Shown here piece after piece: positions 52,402 to 59,148 of a stretch of 64,000 bases of DNA; position 1 is the first letter of the stretch; each line of letters starts with the position of its first letter. This stretch comes from Pedobacter sp. Leaf41. Its GTDB lineage: Bacteria > Bacteroidota > Bacteroidia > Sphingobacteriales > Sphingobacteriaceae. A program made the position numbers and the translations under genes. Location: the NCBI RefSeq assembly GCF_001422545.1, contig NZ_LMLE01000011.1:1-64000 (forward strand), written 5' to 3'. Below the pieces are notes generated by a model. It had not been told where the DNA came from, searched no databases, and worked only from the letters and a program-made list of their open reading frames with translations.

Positions 52402-53076
52402 TTATTGAGACATTGAATCTAATCTCTCATCTAGTTTTACTAAAACCTCAAACACGGTGCGGAAGTAATCCAAGGCTAGATCTTTTGAGAAACTTTCTTG
52501 ATATAGTTGTGAAAACGTTGGGGAAAGTGTTGTGATTTCTGTTTTTGTTCCGCCAGTAATCGCCTTCCCTTGCATTAATTGCTCTTTAATATCATTTATA
52601 TTAAACATGAATCCTACAAACTTGGCAGGAGCATCGGCAATTATTTTTTTGGTTCCCGCATGAGAATATGGATTTCTAACCTTATCTCGAAGATTATTAA
52701 GTGTCTGAGATTCCTCGTCTGTAATCAGCTTTTCTTTTTTTGCAAACAACAACGTATTAAATAGGATTTCTCCATCATATTTTTTGATTGCTTCTTCAGT
52801 CTTTTGGTTGTATAGATCTGGTTGTGAATAATTAATACCTAGAGTATGCTTTTTTATTAATACCAATTTAACTAGGCGCTCTAACAGATGGTTCGTAGAA
52901 AATATACTAGCCTGGTTAAGTTCTAAAATTAAGCATTTCAATATTTCATTTATCAACGATGTTAGTTCAATGAAGTGCGAGTGTTTAGTTTCAAAATATA
53001 CGCTAATGGAGTTATAGTTTTTATCAATGGAATTTAAAAATTCCACTTTAAGTTTTTCGTTTAGAGAGACGCTCAT
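52402..53076 (-). CDS. HEPN-like protein with RX4H motif
   Basis: 224 residues, all-helical. The block LNNLRDKVRNPYSHAG holds R134-N-P-Y-S-H139, the RX4-6H active-site pattern of HEPN ribonucleases, preceded by long helices as usual for the fold. Other parts (VEFLNSIDKNYNSISVYFETKHSHFIELTSLINEIL) match no family I know. HEPN proteins cut RNA in toxin-antitoxin and phage-defence systems. The adjacent small proteins (157 and 136 residues) could be partners. The assignment rests on one motif and predicted helices. Confidence 0.55.
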   Translation of the reverse strand: MSVSLNEKLKVEFLNSIDKNYNSISVYFETKHSHFIELTSLINEILKCLILELNQASIFSTNHLLERLVKLVLIKKHTLGINYSQPDLYNQKTEEAIKKYDGEILFNTLLFAKKEKLITDEESQTLNNLRDKVRNPYSHAGTKKIIADAPAKFVGFMFNINDIKEQLMQGKAITGGTKTEITTLSPTFSQLYQESFSKDLALDYFRTVFEVLVKLDERLDSMSQ

Positions 53077-53079
53077 GTA

Positions 53080-53553
53080 CTATTTTAAATTTAAATCCTT
53101 GTATAGCAATTCAATTAATTTTTCTGTTTCATGACCTAATTTTTGATATACTTCAGAGTAATCTGCACTATCGTTTTTATCCGCTGCCAATCTTAACTCT
53201 AAATTACACGCCATACCCATTTGGCTTAAGAGTTGTTCAATTTTATTTCTATTGCTTTTAGAAAGGAATATGATATTGGCATCAACTACCTCAACAATTT
53301 CCCTAAGGTGCGCTAAAGTACTTCCGGAATATGCATAAGGAGAGAAATCCATCCCCCTGTATTCAGCAACCTTTCCAAAACATGATGATTTAAACTTGGT
53401 TAACTTACTAGATATTTCGGTAAAAGCCGGAATTTTACTTGCATATAATAGATCAAATTTTTTGCTTTTAATTGCAAAGAAATATGTTAATAATCCAACA
53501 GTACTAGCCGCTGCTATAGGTATAAGGAGAGTTGTAATTTGTAGTAAAGTCAT
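53080..53553 (-). CDS. hypothetical membrane-anchored protein, 157 residues
   Basis: One N-terminal helix (about 4-28, LQITTLLIPIAAASTVGLLTYFF) and a helical cytoplasmic part (KIPAFTEISSKLTKFKSSCFGKVAEYRG, LREIVEVVDANIIFLSKSNRNKIEQLLSQM). Proteins of this shape are common in accessory islands; no named family. It ends 3 bases before the HEPN-like gene starts, so the two are surely co-transcribed. Confidence 0.6.
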   Translation of the reverse strand: MTLLQITTLLIPIAAASTVGLLTYFFAIKSKKFDLLYASKIPAFTEISSKLTKFKSSCFGKVAEYRGMDFSPYAYSGSTLAHLREIVEVVDANIIFLSKSNRNKIEQLLSQMGMACNLELRLAADKNDSADYSEVYQKLGHETEKLIELLYKDLNLK

Positions 53554-53577
53554 ATTAAATTTTCAGAGTGATGAAAT

Positions 53578-54226
53578 TTAGATTTGTGGACTAAAAGAAT
53601 CCCTCTTGCAAGCTTTTATAAAGTTCCAACCGAAATCAGTTAAAAAGAAATCTTCTGAAGCAACTTGTTCTATTGACCATTGTGGGTTAGTAACGTGTGG
53701 ATCATTGCTAGGGTATTGAGAGTAGGCCGCTATTTCTCCAATGATGCCCAATCTTATTAAATTTGACATATCTTCTCCTAGTAAATCCGTTGGATATGTT
53801 TCGCCACTCATTCTCATCTCAACACTACCACCTCGTTCTTCAAATGTATTTAATATCTTTATCTCATCTGAAGATAATTGCGAAAGAATGTTGGGATAAA
53901 CAGTAGTTGTTAGGGTTACATTTACATAAATAATTAGTAAATAGATTTGCCCACATATTTTGTAACGATTCATCTTCTTCTAAGGAAACATTTTCCAAAT
54001 ACGGAAATAGCACTTTTAAATTCACATTTCTTAATTTAAGCCCTTCATCTTGTACAATTTGTTGCACCTTTTTTAGATTCCTTATTTGGTTTTTAAGACG
54101 TCTAGGCTTCAAATTATCTGAAATAATACCTCCCCACTCCTCAGCTGCAGGTCCAATTAACTTTGTTAAAATTCCGTTAGCGGTTTTGGCGGTTTCCACT
54201 AAACTCTCTGATTCAATTGGCGTCAT
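53578..54226 (-). pseudogene. DUF4393-like protein, frameshifted
   Basis: Two overlapping leftward frames form one protein. From 54226: ESLVETAKTANGILTKLIGPAAEEWGGIISDNLKPRRLKN...NVSLEEDESLQNMWANLFTNYL, typical of the N-terminal half of DUF4393. The match continues in the other frame as VNVTLTTTVYPNILSQLSSDEIKILNTFEERGG to the stop at 53578. The switch lies near 53925-53935 (ATTTATGTAAATG), where one base seems to be missing. In intact members WANLLxxxxxP...V(H/Y)PxFxxxLxxLSxDExxIL is continuous. DUF4393 proteins appear in mobile and defence islands; function unknown. Confidence 0.7.
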
Positions 54227-54291
54227 ATTATAATTTTAAATAAGAATTAAGTGTTAATCTATGATAGATACTCAAAATAATGGATAGTTTA

Positions 54292-54894
54292 TTATTTCTT
54301 CTGAAGTTTTTTTATTTCCTCGTTCGTGTGGGTATCTAGAATTTTAGCATAGCGATAAAACGTTGCTCTTGTTAATTGAAGCCCTTTATAAATTTGCTCC
54401 GGTGTTTTGTCCATGTCCTTATAAACCGAACGCATAACCAATAATTTAGAAATAGTATCTTTGGTAAGTCCTTTTGGCCTTCCTCCGGTACGACCTCTTG
54501 CACGAGCAGATTGTAAACCAGCGTTAGTTCTTTCTCTGATTAATTCCCTTTCATATTCAGCTAATGAAGCCATTATATTTAAAAATAGCCTGCCATTAAT
54601 CGTTGCTGTATCAACCCCATCGGTTAACCCTTTGATTATTATACCTTGATCGCTTAGATTCAAGACTAAATCAATAATATGTTTCAAACTTCTTCCTATT
54701 CGGTCCAATTTCCAAACAACTAATTCATCACCTTTTCGGAACTGTGCAATCATCTTATCGAGTTCCGGGCGAACCTTTGTTGCTCCAGAAATTGTTTCTT
54801 TGAAAATGATCTCACATCCCGCCTTTTCAAGCGCTTCGATTTGCAAATTTAAATTTTGTTCTTTCGTAGAAACCCTGGCATATCCGATCTTCAT
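54292..54894 (-). CDS. serine recombinase, resolvase/invertase type
   Basis: 200 residues of the small serine recombinase family: catalytic domain MKIGYARVSTKEQNLNLQ with Ser9, FKETISGATKVRPELDKM, VVWKLDRIGRSLKHIIDL, GLTDGVDTATINGRLFLNIMASLAEYERELIRERTNAGL. A C-terminal helix-turn-helix (about 140-185) follows GRTGGRPKGLTKD. These proteins resolve cointegrates or invert DNA at nearby crossover sites. The gap to the right (54895-55681) contains strong palindromes, which may be relevant. It could belong to the same island as the large recombinase. Confidence 0.92.
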   Translation of the reverse strand: MKIGYARVSTKEQNLNLQIEALEKAGCEIIFKETISGATKVRPELDKMIAQFRKGDELVVWKLDRIGRSLKHIIDLVLNLSDQGIIIKGLTDGVDTATINGRLFLNIMASLAEYERELIRERTNAGLQSARARGRTGGRPKGLTKDTISKLLVMRSVYKDMDKTPEQIYKGLQLTRATFYRYAKILDTHTNEEIKKLQKK

Positions 54895-54934
54895 TATTGT
54901 ATCATTAAAACGTTATTAAGTAAATTTAATAAAC

Positions 54935-54951
54935 TTTGTTTTGTGATACAA
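54935..54951 (+). repeat. dispersed 17-base motif, copy 11
   Basis: TTTGTTTTGTGATACAA, two changes from the consensus; it lies about 40 bases before the small resolvase start. Confidence 0.5.
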
Positions 54952-55118
54952 GTTTTTGGGAAACTAGTCTTGATAGAATCGATTAGTTATATACATTTCT
55001 TTAGAATCTCATAATACCACCGTTTTTAATGCTATAAACCACATTTGAAACAAACTTAATCAGTATTATTACTGACCACATGTCACTTAAAGAAATCCTT
55101 TAACCACTCTGGTGTTTT

Positions 55119-55185
55119 GCAAGATGTATTTTTGTATACACAAAAAATCTTGCGCCCTTGAGGTCGGGTATTTCCTCGGAAATAC
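55119..55185. other. two adjacent hairpins
   Basis: GCAAGAT and ATCTTGC, extended inward by TTTTTG and CAAAAA with a 3-nt bulge, form a 13-bp stem (55119-55153). Fifteen bases later GTATTTCC-TC-GGAAATAC (55168-55185) is a perfect palindrome. Between them is CCCTTGAGGTCGGG. No T-run follows either. Confidence 0.5.
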
Positions 55186-55681
55186 TTAAAACACTAATAG
55201 ATCATCCAAAAATTCTGCAATATCTAATTGGTAATGTATTCTAAAAAACAATAATCTAGGGTATACTAAATGGAAGACGTTTTTGTACACAACGAATATG
55301 CGAGATTTATATCGATAAGTAAGATATCCCTAATGCAGAGCAAAGAAAGCTAAAAATAAAAATGCTTTTTTTACCCTATAACTATAAGGGTAGTAGTAAA
55401 AACCTTTTCAAAGTCGGAACTTATCTAAGTTTCGAGCAAAATTAGAATGGCCAGCGCTCATCTGTGGATTGTGGACCCCACCATAGCGTAATGCTAATTT
55501 GCTTCTACCGATTAATTTTGATTTCAAAAAAATATCCGAATCACTATTGTGAAAGAAAAGGTATAAATCCAAATTGCATTATTCCAAAGCAGTAAATATG
55601 GCAAAAAAAAACACGTGATCCCGAACGTAATATACAAATGTTCATTTGACGTGTAATTAATTTTAGGTTTATCCACAGCTT

Positions 55682-55837
55682 ATGAGACATCTTCCGATAG
55701 ACCGAATGACCCCTGAGAAATTAATGGAAATGTTAAAGAAAAAAGGAGTAAAAATGTCTATAAATCAAGCGAAGGAAATCTTGGATTTGCTATATATTTT
55801 AGCTATTTTGGAAGTAGAGCAAGTTTTAAAAAGATGA
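55682..55837 (+). CDS. 51-residue protein coupled to the large serine recombinase
   Basis: MRHLPIDRMTPEKLMEMLKK and a helical remainder ending LLYILAILEVEQVLKR. Two or three amphipathic helices, possibly a small helix-turn-helix (TPEKLMEMLKKKGVKMSINQAKEIL). Its TGA overlaps the recombinase ATG (ATGA), which argues for coupled expression. I recall similar short proteins with a C-terminal LxxLxxIAxEQxLK pattern before integrases in Bacteroidota. It may be an accessory or directionality factor; no direct evidence. Confidence 0.65.
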   Translation: MRHLPIDRMTPEKLMEMLKKKGVKMSINQAKEILDLLYILAILEVEQVLKR

Positions 55838-57387
55838 TTACAGCAGATTTATATATAAGAGTAAGTACTGATGAACAGGCTGATAAGGGATATTCCCAGC
55901 GCAACCAAGAAGAGGTTTTACAGAAATATTGTTTCGCCAGAGATATCAAAGTGAGGAAAGTTGTTTTTGAGGATCATTCCGCCAAAAGCTTTATACGCCC
56001 TGCCTGGCAAAAATTATTGGCTGATCTAAAAAAGAAAAGAGGACAAACGGATTTGGTACTTTTCACCAAGTGGGACAGATTCAGTAGAAATGCGGGGGAT
56101 GCCTATCAGATGATAAAAATATTGGGTGATCTCGGTATAGAGCCGCAGGCCATTGAGCAGCCTCTTGATATCTCCATCCCTGAAAACAAAATGATGTTGG
56201 CTTTCTATCTCGCAGCTCCCGAAGTTGAGAATGATAGAAGAGCGCTCAATACTTTTCACGGAATGAGAAGAGCAAGGAAAGAAGGGCGATGGATGGGGCC
56301 GGCGCCCATAGGCTATACTAACAAGGTAACCGAAGACGGGCGAAAGTATATTTGTCCTGTAGAGCCACAAGCGTCAATAATGAAGTGGGTATATGACGAA
56401 TTATCTACGGGTAAGTGGTTCATTGATCAGATCTGGAAGGCAGCATCGGATAAAGGGCTGAAGACAGGTAGAAAAAATTTTTGGCAGATAATTAGAAATC
56501 CTATTTACTGCGGTAGGATACCCATTGCGAAATATAAGGACGAGGAAGCCCATACAGTTATAGGGCAACATAAAGCGATAGTTTCGGAAAGCATCTTTTA
56601 TAAAGCTATGGATGTTTTGAACGGCAGAAACAAACCAAAAAAGACTACTATATCTTCTCCTGATGCGCTTCCCTTGCGTGGCTTTCTGATATGTCCAAAG
56701 TGCGGCTACATGCTCTCAGGTAGTGCTTCAAAAGGTTACAGCAAGCACTATCACTATTACCATTGCTTTTCTAAATGTGGGGTGAGATATAATGCGGACA
56801 AAGTCAATAAGCTTTTCGTGGAGGAGTTAAAAAAATACACTATAGATCCACTGTTGCATGAGGCCTATGTTATGATTTTGAAGCAGGTTTATCAAGCTTT
56901 TGCAAGTGAAGATAATAATGAATTATCAAATGTAAAAAAACAGTTAGAGGAGTTTAATAATAGAATTTCGAAGGCTAGGGACAAGATGCTCAACGATGTA
57001 ATTCTTGATTTTGAGTACAGGAAAATAAAATCAGACTGTGAAAGAAATATCCTTGTTCTTGAAAATAGACTCATCGATTTATCCAGGGGAAAAGAGAATA
57101 TTGGTGAACTAATCGGAAAAGCGACTGGGTTGCTCAAAAACCTACATGAAACATATATAGAGGCAGATTCTGAAGGAAAAAGGCGATTAATTAGTTCGAT
57201 CTATCCCCAAAAACTCACTTTTGACGGAACACAACATCGAACTGTTCGAATGAATGAGGCTGTCCGCGTTCTAGGCACTTTAAAGGCCGTTTTTGAGGGC
57301 AAAAAAAAGGGGCAAACCAAACAAAAATTTGATTTGCCCACTATGGTAGCGGGGAGCAGGATCGAACTGCCGACCTCAGGGTTATGA
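55834..57387 (+). CDS. large serine recombinase (integrase) ending inside tRNA-Met
   Basis: 517 residues. Resolvase domain ADLYIRVSTDEQADKGYSQRNQEE with Ser11 and KWDRFSRNAGDAYQMI; recombinase domain with PAPIGYTNK and NFWQIIRNPIYCG; zinc beta-ribbon (CPKCGYML ... CFSKCG at about 287-315); C-terminal coiled-coil (about 365-440). The last ~15 codons (VAGSRIELPTSGL) are read from the antisense of the tRNA-Met 3' half, showing that the gene abuts an attachment site at the tRNA 3' end. The integrated element would therefore extend to the left. I did not find a second copy of the tRNA end in the window. Confidence 0.93.
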   Translation: MITADLYIRVSTDEQADKGYSQRNQEEVLQKYCFARDIKVRKVVFEDHSAKSFIRPAWQKLLADLKKKRGQTDLVLFTKWDRFSRNAGDAYQMIKILGDLGIEPQAIEQPLDISIPENKMMLAFYLAAPEVENDRRALNTFHGMRRARKEGRWMGPAPIGYTNKVTEDGRKYICPVEPQASIMKWVYDELSTGKWFIDQIWKAASDKGLKTGRKNFWQIIRNPIYCGRIPIAKYKDEEAHTVIGQHKAIVSESIFYKAMDVLNGRNKPKKTTISSPDALPLRGFLICPKCGYMLSGSASKGYSKHYHYYHCFSKCGVRYNADKVNKLFVEELKKYTIDPLLHEAYVMILKQVYQAFASEDNNELSNVKKQLEEFNNRISKARDKMLNDVILDFEYRKIKSDCERNILVLENRLIDLSRGKENIGELIGKATGLLKNLHETYIEADSEGKRRLISSIYPQKLTFDGTQHRTVRMNEAVRVLGTLKAVFEGKKKGQTKQKFDLPTMVAGSRIELPTSGL

Positions 57388-57420
57388 ATCCTGCGCTCTA
57401 ACCATCTGAGCTACCCCGCC
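57344..57420 (-). tRNA. tRNA-Met (CAT anticodon), CCA encoded
   Basis: Leftward cloverleaf: acceptor GGCGGGG/CCCCGCT (G1-T72 wobble), D-arm GCTC...GAGC, anticodon stem CAGGA/CCCTG with loop TTCATAA, variable AGGTC, T-arm GGCAG-TTCGATC-CTGCT, discriminator A and encoded CCA. The base pair 31-39 is A-C, a mismatch that a standard CAGGG/CCCTG stem would not have. Elongator Met fits better than initiator because the GGG/CCC anticodon stem and C1-A72 mismatch of initiators are missing; a tRNA-Ile with modified CAT cannot be excluded. The 3' end overlaps the recombinase gene. Confidence 0.92.
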
Positions 57421-57997
57421 GGATAAAAATATTTGCTTATATTGTCAAATATTTAGGTGGTTATTTTTTGGAGTTGCAAATATAGAATAAATTACCTTTC
57501 TTTAGAAAAATAAAATAAAAAAAATACGTCCGGATATATTCTGCAACCGCTGTTATTTACTGATTAAATTATTTAATTAATTGTTTTTATTACTGGGTTA
57601 ACTGTATTTCATATTGATAGTTTATATGAGCTAAATCATATCATATATGCTTGTTTTTGGCATTTACTGTCTCATCTGTGTCTCATGCAGAATTAATCTT
57701 TTTAAGCTTACGCATCATATATAACAGATATAGAATCACAATCATATCAATGATGATCCAAATACTTCTAACAAAAAGGGATTTTCCAAATTAGCTGAAA
57801 TTTTAGTGCTGCTCCAAGATATAAGAGTGTAAAATTTGAGTTTCGACAATATATTAAAGTTGCCTGTAAGCTAATACAACAAAGCCTACAGTAACTAATG
57901 TCATGTTTAATATATAAACTCCATAGGGAAGCTTAAATACGCAGAGTATTAGGATTAGAATCAAAAGGAATTTAAGAACCTTATCTGTTTGGATATC
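57421..57997. other. 577-base gene-free stretch right of tRNA-Met
   Basis: AT-rich, without a credible gene. It holds the right copy of the 19-base repeat (57667-57685). Confidence 0.5.
57667..57685 (+). repeat. 19-base repeat, right copy
   Basis: CTGTCTCATCTGTGTCTCA; see the left copy at 12297-12315. Confidence 0.5.
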
Positions 57998-58315
57998 CTA
58001 ATCTATCAAAACAATTGGTATAGCTTCAAGGGATTTAAAATCACATTTAGGGCATGGAATCTTACTATCTTTACTAATCATGGATGAATTTAAAATTTTA
58101 AATCCAGTTTTTCTAGAAAACCATCTTCCTGTTTCACCCTTTTTATTACACATTGGACAAGTCTTATTTGTAGTTACAGTTAATATTTTACGGTTTTTGC
58201 AGCTAGCTAATTCATTATTAGGCTGTTTGCTGTAAAATGCCATCTTAGATAATCCAACGGTTAGTTGTATTTTATAGTTACAGTGAGAACAAGAGAAGTT
58301 ATACTTAGTTGCCAT
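57998..58315 (-). CDS. multi-zinc-ribbon protein, 105 residues
   Basis: Three CxxC pairs and a single extra Cys: CSHC (about 9-12), CPMC (about 55-58) and CPKC (near 86), with basic spacers. The pairs could form one or two zinc ribbons. No catalytic domain and no membrane helix. Function unknown; possibly a nucleic-acid-binding or structural protein of the accessory region. Confidence 0.55.
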   Translation of the reverse strand: MATKYNFSCSHCNYKIQLTVGLSKMAFYSKQPNNELASCKNRKILTVTTNKTCPMCNKKGETGRWFSRKTGFKILNSSMISKDSKIPCPKCDFKSLEAIPIVLID

Positions 58316-58477
58316 CTGTAGGCTTTCTTATTTTTAGCCACTCTATTAGCTCATTTTTGCGCTTGAAACTTATAATATCAAGTACTAAACAAAGTGATAT
58401 AGTATGACTATTAGTGATAAAATATACCCTACAAATTCAAATCCTAACTTAATGAGACTCATGATTTTAGTTTCAGG

Positions 58478-58828
58478 TTAAAGGCTAGAAAAAAAATAGT
58501 ATACAGGAAGTGCTAAAATTGCGATAACGAATAAGGGAGCATATTCATCATTTATCCATCTTTTAGTTTTTAAAAACTTGTCGCTGTAATAAATTATGAT
58601 CCATCCAATTAACGTCAATGATGCCCAAATTGCTAACGATTTCCAAGCTTGGTTTAAATAGCTACTTGCTGTCGTACCATATTGAGTTAGTATAGTTTGG
58701 TCAGGATTTGCCTTCTGAAGGGAGGAATATTTTAAAACTAACTTCAGTTCATTAAAGGTTAAGAATATGCCAAATGCAATTATAATTAAACCTAATAGCG
58801 TTAAAAAATAGGATAATGTTTTTTTCAT
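58478..58828 (-). CDS. small membrane protein, 116 residues
   Basis: Hydrophobic segments at about 6-26 (YFLTLLGLIIIAFGIFLTF), 62-82 (SLAIWASLTLIGWIIIYYS) and 98-114 (LFVIAILALPVYYFFSS), with a soluble stretch after the first. No family recognised. It diverges from the XRE regulator gene, with palindromes between the two, so it may be under that regulator's control. Confidence 0.55.
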   Translation of the reverse strand: MKKTLSYFLTLLGLIIIAFGIFLTFNELKLVLKYSSLQKANPDQTILTQYGTTASSYLNQAWKSLAIWASLTLIGWIIIYYSDKFLKTKRWINDEYAPLFVIAILALPVYYFFSSL

Positions 58829-58854
58829 TTTTGATTAATTTAGATTTATAAAAA

Positions 58855-58872
58855 TATGTGATTTGTCACATA
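58855..58872. promoter_or_regulatory. palindromic operator candidate
   Basis: TATGTGA-TTTG-TCACATA: perfect 7-base arms in the gap between the divergent membrane-protein and XRE genes. A natural binding site for a dimeric regulator. Confidence 0.5.
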
Positions 58873-58892
58873 GATACAAAAGTATAAGAAAA

Positions 58893-58909
58893 CCACCTTT
58901 GATTGGTGG
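58893..58909. promoter_or_regulatory. second inverted repeat at the XRE start
   Basis: CCACC-TTTGATT-GGTGG spans the probable TTG/GTG start codons of the XRE gene. It could be an operator or an mRNA hairpin limiting translation. Confidence 0.4.
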
Positions 58910-59130
58910 CAAAAATTAGAGATCAGGAATACATTAAATCATTTGGGGCTAATCTGAGAAAGATTAGAAAATCCAAAGATATGTCCATGACTGAACTTGC
59001 TAATATTTGTGGTATAGAATACCGTCAAGTGGCAGATATTGAATTGGGCAAAATAAATACCACTATATCAACAGTTAAAGCTCTTGCTCTTGCCTTAAAT
59101 TTAAAGCCAAGAGATCTTTTTGAATTTTAA
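58903..59130 (+). CDS. XRE family transcriptional regulator
   Basis: 75 residues, a single helix-turn-helix domain: FGANLRKIRKSKDMSMTELANICGIEYRQVADIELGKINTTISTVKALALALNLKPRDLFEF. Start is TTG at 58903 or GTG at 58906 (no ATG fits). It is of the size of phage or restriction-system controller (C-protein-like) regulators. It is convergent with the OLD-like gene (18 bases between stops) and divergent from the membrane-protein gene; two inverted repeats lie upstream, suggesting self-control. Confidence 0.85.
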   Translation: MVAKIRDQEYIKSFGANLRKIRKSKDMSMTELANICGIEYRQVADIELGKINTTISTVKALALALNLKPRDLFEF

Positions 59131-59148
59131 TTTCTGGGAGAGAAAAGA

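Larger units (their letters stand above)
54895..55681. other. 787-base non-coding region between divergent recombinase genes
   Basis: No gene seen. It contains a copy of the 17-base motif (54935-54951), a strong bulged hairpin (55119-55153) and a palindrome (55168-55185). A candidate region for recombinase promoters, crossover sites or a non-coding RNA. Confidence 0.5.

Noticed and set aside
55154-55168. CCCTTGAGGTCGGG similar to part of the tRNA-Met gene (possible second attachment site)
   Set aside because: Match is only about 12 bases with an inserted base, and it is on the opposite strand to that expected for a direct attachment repeat.
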